A stretch of 64,000 nucleotides of DNA from Arthrospiribacter ruber (GTDB lineage: Bacteria; Bacteroidota; Bacteroidia; Cytophagales; Cyclobacteriaceae). This document shows, in pieces, positions 25,757 through 34,035 of this stretch (positions are counted from its first letter, which is position 1; every line of letters starts with the position of its first letter). The notes under the pieces were generated by a model. It saw only the letters and a list, made by a program, of their open reading frames with translations. It was not told where the DNA came from and ran no database searches. The position numbers and the translations under genes are program-made. The DNA lies in contig NZ_RPHB01000004.1 in the NCBI RefSeq assembly GCF_019343195.1, forward strand, positions 62,001 through 126,000. Direction: 5' to 3'.

Positions 25757-25818
25757 ATCCGATACTGATAGATATTGGATCCGCCTCGGCGGACAAGTTA
25801 TTCATGGATAACTTGTCC
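25757..25818. repeat. Cluster of three inverted repeats
   Basis: In order: ATCCGATA/TATTGGAT (25757-25780, one G-T wobble), CCGCC-TC-GGCGG (25781-25792, GC-rich), and GGACAAGTTAT/ATAACTTGTCC (25791-25818), a perfect 11-bp pair with a 6-base loop. The last two share two bases, so their stems could be alternatives. No gene overlaps. Confidence 0.8.
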
Positions 25819-26006
25819 CGGTTTATGGGGATTGGCTTGAAATCATAGGTTTATTTCAATATTTAGGTTCTACTGGTAAGAAAGCGGATAATCATGAATA
25901 AAAGTATGGGCTTACAATTTTCAAAATAAGGAAGTAAATAATAATCCACAAAAGGAAATAAAAGTCACAAAAGCTGACTGATAAGAATACAGACAATCAA
26001 GACATA

Positions 26007-26765
26007 CTATTCCAAATTAAGGGCTATAAAGATCCCTAAATGGAAAATCATTCTATCACTTATGGAAGTCCAACCTCTTTTACTATCGCTGAAAAACATG
26101 TTGAACCCAGGATTATTGAACGGTTCGCCCATATATTCTCTTGTCTGAAAACTGGATCTTTCATACCTGAGTAGATTGACCATTAGCTGTACGCCAACAG
26201 CATCATTGATCAGGTAGCCCATTCCAAAATCTCCACTGTAAGTAAGGTAAACATCTTTAAAGGAAGAAAACCCTAAACTCTGAGGGTAATTTGCGGGAAT
26301 AGTTCCTTCCGTTTCGCAAGTTGGACAATTGAAGTCCAGCATATTGAATTCCAAGGTTCCAACCCCCTTTTCCAATCCTATAAAGCCAGAGGCAATCAAG
26401 TAAAAAGTTGGACTCAACTCCAAATAATAATTTACAAATGGACCAAAGCCGATCATGGTATTTCCAAGTCTTGACTCTATTCGTTCACTGAAATGGGAGC
26501 TGGAATTTTCCAATACAGTGGACTCACTATACCTTCTAATGGATCCTTGGACACCTACAAACATATTTCCAAAAGTCCTGACACCTATTCTATTTCTCCA
26601 TTCCAAACTGGAATAGCGATCTGCATTTTCCATTATCCTGTCTTTAGGGCTTGGAAATGAGGGCGAAAACTCAGAAGTGAACAACCAGCGGGAAGCATAT
26701 TCCTGACCAGAAACAGGCAGGTAAAATAAAATGCAAACGAAAAAGCTGAATAAAAATTTTTTCAT
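26007..26765 (-). CDS. Secreted beta-barrel-like protein of unknown function
   Basis: A 252-residue protein with signal peptide KKFLFSFFVCILFYLPVSGQ. The mature region alternates aromatic strands (SSLEWRNRIGVRTFGNMFVGVQG, here a barrel-like hairpin; SPTFYLIASGFIGLEKG; GVQLMVNLLRYERSSF) and ends MIFHLGIFIALNLE, resembling a small outer-membrane barrel. A Cys pair NCPTCET lies mid-protein. I know no specific family. ATG at 26763-26765 starts the leader; an upstream start at 26816 lacks a signal. It follows the formylglycine-enzyme-like gene on the same strand by 73 bases. Confidence 0.65.
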   Translation of the reverse strand: MKKFLFSFFVCILFYLPVSGQEYASRWLFTSEFSPSFPSPKDRIMENADRYSSLEWRNRIGVRTFGNMFVGVQGSIRRYSESTVLENSSSHFSERIESRLGNTMIGFGPFVNYYLELSPTFYLIASGFIGLEKGVGTLEFNMLDFNCPTCETEGTIPANYPQSLGFSSFKDVYLTYSGDFGMGYLINDAVGVQLMVNLLRYERSSFQTREYMGEPFNNPGFNMFFSDSKRGWTSISDRMIFHLGIFIALNLE

Positions 26766-26838
26766 ATAAATCCCATATACGATTAATGGCTCAAATGTAT
26801 GCGAATGTCTTGCCATTATTTTAGTTTTAAAGAAAAAA

Positions 26839-27894
26839 TTATTCCAAATCTCTCACACATCTAAAGCCAATATTACTTGTACCACTTTCAAAATCCTGTC
26901 CCTGCCTTGCTGAGGGGCGATAGTTGATACAGTAATCATCGGCACACAAAAATGATCCCCCTTTGATGACTTTTTCCAAAGCATAGGGATTGTGGGGATT
27001 GTAGCATTTGGATATTGCGGAGTCCAATGCCGGTGCATTGCCCGCTATCCTCTGCATTTTGATGGCATCATACCAATCAGAGGTCATTTCCCAAACATTA
27101 CCGATCATGTCGTACAATCCGAAGTCATTGGGTTCGAAACTTTTGACAGGAGCAGTACCTTCAAAACCATCTTCTGCTAAATTTTCATGCGGAAAATCTC
27201 CCTGAAAAGTATTTGCCATAAAATTGTCAGAAGGCCTGAATTCATTGCCCCAGGAATACCTTTGTCGCTCTCTTCCTGCCTTTGCAGCATATTCCCATTC
27301 TGTCTCTGTGGGAAGTCTTTTGCCTGCCCAATCGGCATAAGCTTCAGCATCTTCATAGGCAATATGCACTACAGGATGATTTTCCTTGCCCTCTATTCCC
27401 GACCCCGGGCCTTCTGGGTGTTTCCAGTTGGCACCAATTATCCATTTCCACCATTGGCTGATGTCATGAAGGGGGACCGCTTTGCTGGGAGGGCTAAAGA
27501 CCATGGATCCTGGTTGCATATCCTCGTCTGATGGCTTTGGGGTATCGGGCGGCAATTGCTTTTTCATTTCCTCCCAGTCCGGAACTCTTTCGGCTACTGT
27601 AACATAACCTGTTTCTTCTACAAATTTTGAAAACTGGGCATTGGTGACTTCAGTTTCATCCATCCAAAATGATCTCACTTCTCTTTTTACAGCCGGTCTT
27701 TCTACCGGGTAAGATTCCATGTCGTCAGTTCCCATAAAGAAGGTTCCTGCTGGAATCAAAACCATACCATTATTGCGTTCGAACAATTTTGAAGAGTCCC
27801 TATCTTGGGTTGAATGTGTGTTCTGAGATTCCCGATTTGGGGAGCAGGACAATGCCAATATTCCTATTAGGGTGAATAGATGGATGAGACGCAT
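26839..27894 (-). CDS. Formylglycine-generating-enzyme-like lipoprotein (SUMF1 family)
   Basis: A 351-residue protein with lipoprotein leader (ILALSC, C17) and a full FGE-sulfatase domain: GMVLIPAGTFFMGTDD, FWMDETEVTNAQFSKFV, a long central insert, PVVHIAYEDAEAYADWAGKR, LPTETEWEYAAKAGR, GNVWEMTSDWY and GGSFLCADDYC. C317 and C322 align with the two active-site cysteines of human FGE, so oxidation of a sulfatase Cys to formylglycine is chemically possible; many family members lack them. No sulfatase lies in the window. An export signal on an FGE implies action in the periplasm, on its surface or another role, which is inference. Confidence 0.85.
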   Translation of the reverse strand: MRLIHLFTLIGILALSCSPNRESQNTHSTQDRDSSKLFERNNGMVLIPAGTFFMGTDDMESYPVERPAVKREVRSFWMDETEVTNAQFSKFVEETGYVTVAERVPDWEEMKKQLPPDTPKPSDEDMQPGSMVFSPPSKAVPLHDISQWWKWIIGANWKHPEGPGSGIEGKENHPVVHIAYEDAEAYADWAGKRLPTETEWEYAAKAGRERQRYSWGNEFRPSDNFMANTFQGDFPHENLAEDGFEGTAPVKSFEPNDFGLYDMIGNVWEMTSDWYDAIKMQRIAGNAPALDSAISKCYNPHNPYALEKVIKGGSFLCADDYCINYRPSARQGQDFESGTSNIGFRCVRDLE

Positions 27895-28066
27895 TTTATC
27901 ATTATTTTGAGGTATAAACTTAACACCTATTCCCCAAAAACCTAAATTGTGCCCATAGCTTCCATTCTCGAAAGGACTTTTTTTCTTAATTTATTAAAAA
28001 ATTGGTTTCTCTCTTTTTCTCCTATGCTACTGATCATTGTTGATTTTTTGATAAGCTTACAAAAAA

Positions 28067-28471
28067 TCAGGCTTTTGGAAAAGGCTGTGTGATTTTATCC
28101 CTGACCAATTCCTTAAGTGATTCTCCTGTCAAAACAATTGAAGCCACAAAAAGCAGAATGTCTTTGACTATGTGAAGGTAAACAAATTTCCAAGGGGCTT
28201 CAACCTGCATATCAGTAGTAAAAATGATGAAGGCTGAAACAAGAAAGAAAATACCGGCACTGATTCCTCCGACAACCCCAATTTTAGGGCTTTTGAAATG
28301 AAGCAACAATAAAACAGGTATCAATACTAACACTACCAACACCGCAGCCATCCATAATTTGTCTTTGTCCCACTGAAAAGACAGAATGGCAATAGACCAA
28401 ATGTAAATTACTATACCCATTCTAAGAATAACTTTTCCAATCTGCTCGACTTTAAGAATGTTGTTGACCAT
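28067..28471 (-). CDS. Small four-helix membrane protein
   Basis: A 134-residue protein with four predicted membrane helices: LRMGIVIYIWSIAILSF, MAAVLVVLVLIPVLLLL, GVVGGISAGIFFLVSAFII and VKDILLFVASIVLTG. The last segment, LHIVKDILLFVAS, faintly resembles the C-terminus of YkgB/DUF417 proteins, but that is weak. Function is not recognised. It follows ferritin on the same strand, beyond a clear terminator. Confidence 0.7.
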   Translation of the reverse strand: MVNNILKVEQIGKVILRMGIVIYIWSIAILSFQWDKDKLWMAAVLVVLVLIPVLLLLHFKSPKIGVVGGISAGIFFLVSAFIIFTTDMQVEAPWKFVYLHIVKDILLFVASIVLTGESLKELVRDKITQPFPKA

Positions 28472-28504
28472 TAGGTTTGTTTTATATGTGGAACTATAAA
28501 TATA

Positions 28505-28538
28505 AAAAAATTACGATAGTCGCTTATCGTAATTTTTT
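28505..28538 (-). terminator. Intrinsic terminator after ferritin
   Basis: Long stem AAAAAATTACGATA/TATCGTAATTTTTT with a 6-base loop and T tail on the minus strand, 22 bases past the ferritin stop codon. Confidence 0.85.
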
Positions 28539-28559
28539 CTGGTAGCTTATGCCTTGTGT

Positions 28560-29105
28560 TCATGCACTACCTTCAGCCGTTTTGGCATGAAGTTTACCCA
28601 ATTCCTGATCTATAGTCCACAAGCCTACACCTTCTTCCCCTATGATTTCAAAGAGTTCCAAAGCCCTGCGCGCGAGTGTTTCTTCTTCTCTTTGTTCGGT
28701 CACGTACCATTGCATAAAGCTAAACGTGGCAAAGTCCTTAACACCAAAGGCATGGTCTACTATGGAATTGATGGATTTAGTAACCTTGATTTCATGTTCA
28801 AGTATCAGTTCAAATACCTCTCTTAAGGAATTGAAATTGTGTGGGATACCTGTAATTTCAGGTTGTATGGCATGCCCTCCGGCTTCATTTACGTAAATAA
28901 AAAGCTTCATCATGTGCATCCTCTCTTCGTCAGCATGAGTGTAAAGGTACTTTGAGGCATTTTCATAGCCCATCATCTGACACCATGAAGCCATAGAAAG
29001 GTAATATGCCGATGACTTCCCTTCCATTTCTATCTGTTGATTAAGTAGTTTTTCTGTATCGTGCAGCAATGAGCGCTGAAGGGTAACTATCTCTTTTGGT
29101 TTCAT
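28560..29105 (-). CDS. Ferritin
   Basis: A 181-residue four-helix bundle iron-storage protein. Ferroxidase-site residues can be placed by alignment from memory: E28 in IEMEGKSSAYYLSM, E61 and H64 in HADEERMHMMKL, a later helix Glu in FELILEHEIKVT, and Gln/Glu in WYVTEQREEET. The first helix ends SMASWCQMMGYE, as in bacterial FtnA. It stores ferric iron in a 24-mer shell in the cytoplasm. The gene is monocistronic, with its own terminator. Confidence 0.95.
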   Translation of the reverse strand: MKPKEIVTLQRSLLHDTEKLLNQQIEMEGKSSAYYLSMASWCQMMGYENASKYLYTHADEERMHMMKLFIYVNEAGGHAIQPEITGIPHNFNSLREVFELILEHEIKVTKSINSIVDHAFGVKDFATFSFMQWYVTEQREEETLARRALELFEIIGEEGVGLWTIDQELGKLHAKTAEGSA

Positions 29106-29287
29106 ATAATTGGTTTTAATTAAACATACCTAAGTTAGATATTTTGTTTTCCAAAATCTACCAGAACCGAGAAATTTGGAATTAGTATAAGTTAAAAGAG
29201 GCAATTAATTTAATTTCTGACCTTTTTACTTTCCTTTAAAACCTCTATTTTGAGCCTTACAATTATCAATAACCTAATTAAACCATT

Positions 29288-30628
29288 ATGAATTCCAGAA
29301 GAAAATTTTTACAGACCAGTTTATTGGCCGGAGCAGGCCTTAGTATTCCCTCTTTTGTTGAGGCAGAAACCTTAAAGAAACTTGCAGACAAAATAGCTCC
29401 ATCTGATAAAATCAACTTTGCTGTTATAGGATGTAAAGGCATGGGTTGGTCGGATATGGCCGCACACCTAAAGATTCCTAATGTCAATTGTATAGCGCTT
29501 GCAGATATTGATGAGGGAGTATTGGATCAAAGATCCGCAGATGTAGAAAATCTCAGAGGGAACAAGCCTGAGGTATATAATGACTACCGGAAGATGCTTG
29601 AAAATAAAGACATCGATGCAGTAATCATTGGAACCCCGGATCATTGGCACTGCCTCAATCTGGTCGATAGCCTGTCGGCTGGAAAACATGCATATGTAGA
29701 AAAACCCATTGCCAATACCATAGAAGAATGCAACATCATGGTTGCGGCCCAAAGGAAGTATGGAAAAATGGTGCAAGTAGGCCAATGGCAAAGAAGTGGA
29801 TCTCAATATGACCAAGCCATAGCATACGTAAAATCAGGAAAGCTCGGTCAGATCCGGCTTGTGAAAACCTGGGCTTATCAAGGATGGATGAAACCCGTCC
29901 CTGTAGTGCCGGACGGTACTCCTCCTCAAGGCGTGGATTATGATATGTGGTTGGGGCCTGCACCGAAAAGACCCTTCAATAACAACCGTTTTCATTTTAA
30001 CTTCAGGTGGTTTTGGGATTATGCAGGTGGACTGATGACAGACTGGGGAGTGCATGAGATAGATATTGCCTTGCATGCCATGGGTGTCAAAGCTCCTAAA
30101 TCGGTAATGGCTTCAGGTGGTAAATTTGCCTATCCTGATGATGCATCAGAAACTCCGGATACCCTTCAAACTGTATATGAATACGATGGCTTTAATATGT
30201 TATGGGAACATGCTACTGGAATTGATGGTGGAAATTATGGGGCTTCGGAAGGGATTGCATTTATCGGAAACAATGCCACTTTGGTGGTCAACAGGGGAGG
30301 GTGGAAGGTAATCCCTGAAACAGAAAATGTGGAAGGAGAAAGAAGAAACAAAGTTGAAGAGGTGCCCCATACGAGGCCGGAAGGAAATGCCCTCGAATTG
30401 CATGCGAAAGGATTTGTTGATGCCATTATGTCCAATGATGCTTCTAAGTTAACCTGTGAAATTGGAACAGGAAGTATTGCTGCTATCAATGCCCAAATGG
30501 GAAATATAGCTTACAAGACTGGAAAAAAAATATACTGGGAAGAAGATAAAGGTAAGTTTACTGACAGCGAAGCCAATAAACTCATCAAAGCCGATTACCA
30601 CAATGGGTGGAAGTTGCCAAAAATCTGA
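29288..30628 (+). CDS. Tat-exported Gfo/Idh/MocA-family oxidoreductase
   Basis: A 446-residue protein with a twin-arginine leader (NSRRKFLQTSLLAGAGLS), so it is exported folded, probably with bound NAD(P). The Rossmann domain has NFAVIGCKGMGWSD; the family catalytic segment is VEKPIANTIEEC (EKP motif), then a C-terminal domain with DYDMWLGPAP and NFRWFWDYAGGLMTDWGVHEIDIA, typical of Bacteroidota members acting on glycosides or sugars. Substrate is unknown. ATG at 29288 gives the complete leader. It is convergent with the lipoprotein gene, the two stops being directly adjacent. Confidence 0.9.
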   Translation: MNSRRKFLQTSLLAGAGLSIPSFVEAETLKKLADKIAPSDKINFAVIGCKGMGWSDMAAHLKIPNVNCIALADIDEGVLDQRSADVENLRGNKPEVYNDYRKMLENKDIDAVIIGTPDHWHCLNLVDSLSAGKHAYVEKPIANTIEECNIMVAAQRKYGKMVQVGQWQRSGSQYDQAIAYVKSGKLGQIRLVKTWAYQGWMKPVPVVPDGTPPQGVDYDMWLGPAPKRPFNNNRFHFNFRWFWDYAGGLMTDWGVHEIDIALHAMGVKAPKSVMASGGKFAYPDDASETPDTLQTVYEYDGFNMLWEHATGIDGGNYGASEGIAFIGNNATLVVNRGGWKVIPETENVEGERRNKVEEVPHTRPEGNALELHAKGFVDAIMSNDASKLTCEIGTGSIAAINAQMGNIAYKTGKKIYWEEDKGKFTDSEANKLIKADYHNGWKLPKI

Positions 30629-31237
30629 TTAAGGCCTGAAAGTCCCATAGTTTAGGGGGAGGGCAACGGTACCATTTACATGTTGTCCTTCTGCTGAACG
30701 CCAAGAATTGCTCACCTGAACCAAGCCAGCCTGAATATCAAATTGAACCTGTACGGTGCCACTTTCACCGGAAAAAGAAATTGCCCAAGTGCCATCAATA
30801 TTGGAAGAAAGGAATACTTCAGCTGGAAATACAAAGTTTTCTCCTTGCAGAACGGAATTGTTTACTTCAAAATCAGTTTCATTAATGACAGTATATCTTC
30901 CACTTTCCATGGGAAAAGCAGGTAAAGAAATTTCATTGTTTACAGAATAAAGCGGATAACGAATTATACTGCCACCACTATTAGGTGGAGAAGAAAAATC
31001 TTCATCAGTGGAAAGCTCAAGTACACCGAATACATGAGAATTTTCCTCATTTACCTCAATAGCGCCAGTCAGACTGAACCTTGCCGATTGGAAAACCAAT
31101 CTTTGTCCATCTACTGTGAGGTCATTGGCCAACTGAAATGGTGGTAAATCATCTATTTGAGGAGTACAGGCTATGATGTTGAGTATCAAAAAACAATACA
31201 GCAGATTTTTTATTTTTTCCTGGGGCAGAAAAAGCAT
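30629..31237 (-). CDS. Hypothetical lipoprotein
   Basis: A 202-residue protein with leader LLYCFLILNIIAC and acidic mature start. The mature part is beta-rich, with an FQLANDLTVDGQRLVFQ segment, ELSTDEDFSSPPNSGG and a C-terminal VQVQFDIQAGLVQVSNSW strand pattern that suggests a small jelly-roll or beta-sandwich. No family recognised. I chose ATG at 31235-31237 because it begins the lipoprotein leader; the frame extends to ATG 31276, overlapping the acetyltransferase stop. Confidence 0.65.
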   Translation of the reverse strand: MLFLPQEKIKNLLYCFLILNIIACTPQIDDLPPFQLANDLTVDGQRLVFQSARFSLTGAIEVNEENSHVFGVLELSTDEDFSSPPNSGGSIIRYPLYSVNNEISLPAFPMESGRYTVINETDFEVNNSVLQGENFVFPAEVFLSSNIDGTWAISFSGESGTVQVQFDIQAGLVQVSNSWRSAEGQHVNGTVALPLNYGTFRP

Positions 31238-31265
31238 TTCAATACACCTAAGCCAATCTTCTTTT

Positions 31266-31826
31266 TCACCAATCATTCTCTCTCTTTACGTAAGGCCACT
31301 CTTGTTTTAGGATACTGAAATAAATGGTGTCTCTTCTTCTTCCATTGGTCATTAAAGTATGACTTCTCAGTACTCCTTCTTCTATTGCATTGATATTTGA
31401 AAGTGCCCGTCTTGCCTGAAGGTTCAAGACATCTGTTTTAAATTCTACTCTTTCCAAATCCAAAGTTTCGAAGCAATAGTTAAGCAGTAGCGATTTCACT
31501 TTTCCATTTATGCCATTTCCCTGATAAGCTTTGCCCAGCCAGGTCCAACCTATCTCAAGTCTTTGGTCTCTTGATGAGATATTCCCAAAAGCAGTAGAAC
31601 CTAAAATATTTTGGGTCTTTTTTTCTATTACTGTGAATTGAAGCCTTTCTTTTTCAAAGGCTGGTTTGGCCCATACCCTTAAACCTTCTATGGTAGATAG
31701 GTCATGAGTAAAAAAACGCCACATATCCGGCTCTGAAGTCAGTTGAAAATACTTTTCTAAGTCTTCTTCTCGAAGAGGTCTAAGAAGTATTTCTTCATTT
31801 TCCAATTTCAAATCAAAATCTACCAT
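31266..31826 (-). CDS. GNAT N-acetyltransferase (RimJ/RimL type)
   Basis: A 186-residue acetyltransferase. It starts with an LENEEILLRPLREEDLEKYF motif typical of RimJ/RimL-like GNATs and has the acetyl-CoA loop GWTWLGKAYQGNGING, followed by the helix VKSLLLNYCFE and the RVEFKTDVLNLQARRALS segment. The target could be a protein N-terminus or a small molecule. It lies six bases downstream of the aminotransferase gene and upstream of the lipoprotein gene, so the three may form an operon. Confidence 0.88.
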   Translation of the reverse strand: MVDFDLKLENEEILLRPLREEDLEKYFQLTSEPDMWRFFTHDLSTIEGLRVWAKPAFEKERLQFTVIEKKTQNILGSTAFGNISSRDQRLEIGWTWLGKAYQGNGINGKVKSLLLNYCFETLDLERVEFKTDVLNLQARRALSNINAIEEGVLRSHTLMTNGRRRDTIYFSILKQEWPYVKRENDW

Positions 31827-31832
31827 AATTAC

Positions 31833-32957
31833 TTATGCCATTAATTCTCTGAAGGCTTGGTTGAAGAAAGCCACTTCTTCCACAGTTCCTGTGCTTACTC
31901 TACACCATTCATTCATTGGTGGAAAAGGTCTTCCGATAATTACACCTTTTGCCAGCATTTTTTGGGCAAGTTCCGACACATCTTCCTTGGCATTAAAAAA
32001 AACAAAATTGGCCTGGGAAGGAATGTATTCAAAACCTAAATCATCCAAAGTGGCCTCAATCATTTTTCTGCATTCCAGGTTTTTGGCCAATGAAAACTTA
32101 TAAAATTCTTCATCTTTCAAAGCCGCTTTACCTGCCTCTATGGCCATTATATTGGTATTGGCCACAACTCTTTCCCTGAGTTTTTTTGCCAGTTCAGGTT
32201 TTGCAACGAGATAGCCCATGCGAATACCTGCAAGTCCATAGACCTTGGAAAGGGTTTTGGACACGATGACGTTTTCTCCCTTTTTGACCAATTCTATCAT
32301 GGAAGGATAATCAGGGTCTTCTATGTAATCATAATAGGCTTCATCACTGAAAATTACGGTTTTTTTGCAAGCACTTTGGCAGAAGTCCATGACTTTATTT
32401 TTATCCAGTAGCTTGCCGGTGGGATTGTTTGGATTGCAAAGAAATACCAGCTTTGTTTTGGGAGATATTCTCTTTTCTATTTCATCCAGATCGTAGTCCA
32501 TATCCTGATTGAGTGGTACCCAATTGATATCTGCACCCCAAACAGTGGCATAATCCATCAAAGAAAGAAATGTCGGCAATCCCGAAATGATCTCTTCCCC
32601 ACGTCCCGCGAAGGTAATCCCGGTAATCTTTAGCCCTTCTGTAGACCCTGCGACCAATACGACGTGATCAGAAGGTACTCCCTCTTTTTGGGCTATCATT
32701 TCCTGAAGGGCTGAATTGTATGACCAAGGGTAACGGCAGCCATTGTCAAAAGCAGCGGTCATGGCCTCTCTCATAGAGGAAGAGGGGCCGTATGGATTTT
32801 CGTTTGATCCCAACCTAATGGGTGTAGCAAAAGGTCTGGGATTAAACTTTTTGACCTCCTCAGCAGAAAGTTTTGAAATACCTGTACCTCCTGTGAGCAT
32901 GGCTACTCCGCCTAATAAAGAGGCACTTTTAAGCCAATTTCTTCTGGACACATTCAT
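31833..32957 (-). CDS. Tat-exported aminotransferase, HisC-like
   Basis: A 374-residue fold-type I PLP enzyme with a twin-arginine leader (NVSRRNWLKSASLLGGVAML). The catalytic core resembles histidinol-phosphate aminotransferase: RLGSNENPYGPS, the NPNNPTGKLLD segment, DEAYYDY, and SKTLSKVYGLAGIRMGYL with the PLP lysine K238; the C-terminal Arg motif is EWCRVSTGTVEE. Export suggests a role other than cytoplasmic histidine synthesis; the substrate is unknown. ATG at 32955-32957 fits the leader; a further upstream start at 32987 adds ten non-signal residues. No other histidine genes are nearby. Confidence 0.88.
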   Translation of the reverse strand: MNVSRRNWLKSASLLGGVAMLTGGTGISKLSAEEVKKFNPRPFATPIRLGSNENPYGPSSSMREAMTAAFDNGCRYPWSYNSALQEMIAQKEGVPSDHVVLVAGSTEGLKITGITFAGRGEEIISGLPTFLSLMDYATVWGADINWVPLNQDMDYDLDEIEKRISPKTKLVFLCNPNNPTGKLLDKNKVMDFCQSACKKTVIFSDEAYYDYIEDPDYPSMIELVKKGENVIVSKTLSKVYGLAGIRMGYLVAKPELAKKLRERVVANTNIMAIEAGKAALKDEEFYKFSLAKNLECRKMIEATLDDLGFEYIPSQANFVFFNAKEDVSELAQKMLAKGVIIGRPFPPMNEWCRVSTGTVEEVAFFNQAFRELMA

Positions 32958-33184
32958 AATCAGAGTAATTTTTTCAAAATCTAGCAACTATATGATTTTA
33001 ATCCTAATCCTTTATGATGGCCGAAAGGATTTTGTTGAAAATAGCCTTTAAAGGGTAATAATTGCCAAAATGGAAATAATATAAAAAAAACACCTGCTTT
33101 AATTATTAAAAACAAAATTTAATTCCTAAATTTTATGGAGTCAGAAAATTGATTCGTAAACAATAAAAACCAAAAATAACTGAT

Positions 33185-33973
33185 ATGAAAAAGATAGTCA
33201 TCACATGCGTCCTCTTCTTTGGGTTGCTATTGGCAGTTCAAGCCCAACAGCAACGGTTTATGGTCTTTGAGTTTATCAAGGTAGAATCCAATCAGGCATA
33301 TGATTTTATGGAGTTTAAGGAATTTATGGAAAAAGTCTATCAGGCTGCCATCAATGATAAAAGAATAACCGGTTGGGACCTGTGGTCATTGCAATCCGGT
33401 GCTGAATCAGGCGAATTTCAATACATTACCATCACTTACTATAAAGACCCTGTCAGCATGATGAATGGCCTTGAAGAAGAAGACTTGGTCAAGTATGCCA
33501 TGATACATCCACATCTGAATGATGGTCAGGCCAGGAAAAAATTCAGCGATGCCTTGAACAGCAGAGATTTGGCCCAAAGGGTTTACATGAAAGAAATTGC
33601 TACTACAAGCGATTCATTCCAGTTTAAAAAAGGCACTTTAGCCTCTTTTGACCTGATGAAAGCAGTGGAAGGAAAGTTTGAAGAATATGAAAAAGCGGAA
33701 AGAGAAGTCTTTCAGCCCATTCATCAAAACAGGATTGAAAAAGGCCTAATGGGTTCTTGGAGTTTGCTCAGGACGGCACTGCCTTTTGGCAGTGAAGCCA
33801 AAAGCACGCATTTGACCATGAATATTTACAAAGACTACGTGCAGTTTTTCAATGCACAGGAATATGAAGACATGGAATCAACCAAAGAACAGCAAATGGC
33901 CATTGAGAAAGGCCTGAAATCAAGGGACCAAAAATGGGTTTACCTTGCTACATTAGAAAACTCTATTCGCTGA
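33185..33973 (+). CDS. Secreted protein with two repeated alpha/beta domains
   Basis: A 262-residue protein with signal peptide KKIVITCVLFFGLLLAVQAQ. The mature part is an internal duplication: half one has MVFEFIKVESNQAYDFMEF...ITGWDLWSL...YITITYYKD, and half two has ASFDLMKAVEGKFEEYEKA...LMGSWSLLR...HLTMNIYKDY. Each half looks like a small ferredoxin-like (dimeric alpha/beta barrel) domain. Function is not recognised. It is monocistronic, followed by a 22-base palindromic terminator. Confidence 0.7.
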   Translation: MKKIVITCVLFFGLLLAVQAQQQRFMVFEFIKVESNQAYDFMEFKEFMEKVYQAAINDKRITGWDLWSLQSGAESGEFQYITITYYKDPVSMMNGLEEEDLVKYAMIHPHLNDGQARKKFSDALNSRDLAQRVYMKEIATTSDSFQFKKGTLASFDLMKAVEGKFEEYEKAEREVFQPIHQNRIEKGLMGSWSLLRTALPFGSEAKSTHLTMNIYKDYVQFFNAQEYEDMESTKEQQMAIEKGLKSRDQKWVYLATLENSIR

Positions 33974-34004
33974 CTTATTCTGAGATTGATAAATAATAAA
34001 AAAA

Positions 34005-34035
34005 AGAGGCCCGGAAATTTCCGGGCCTTAATTTT
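34005..34035. terminator. Bidirectional terminator between the duplicated-domain gene and ggt
   Basis: AGGCCCGGAAA/TTTCCGGGCCT is a perfect palindrome (34007-34028), with A and T runs on either side. It lies 33 bases past one stop and ends at the other, so it can serve both convergent genes. Confidence 0.9.

Larger units (their letters stand above)
25575..26006. other. Non-coding spacer with terminator and three consecutive inverted repeats
   Basis: This 432-base stretch between glgP and the next minus-strand gene has no convincing reading frame. It begins with the glgP terminator, then an AT-rich section, then three adjacent stem-loop sequences at 25757-25818, then further AT-rich sequence up to the stop at 26007. 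Confidence 0.75.
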
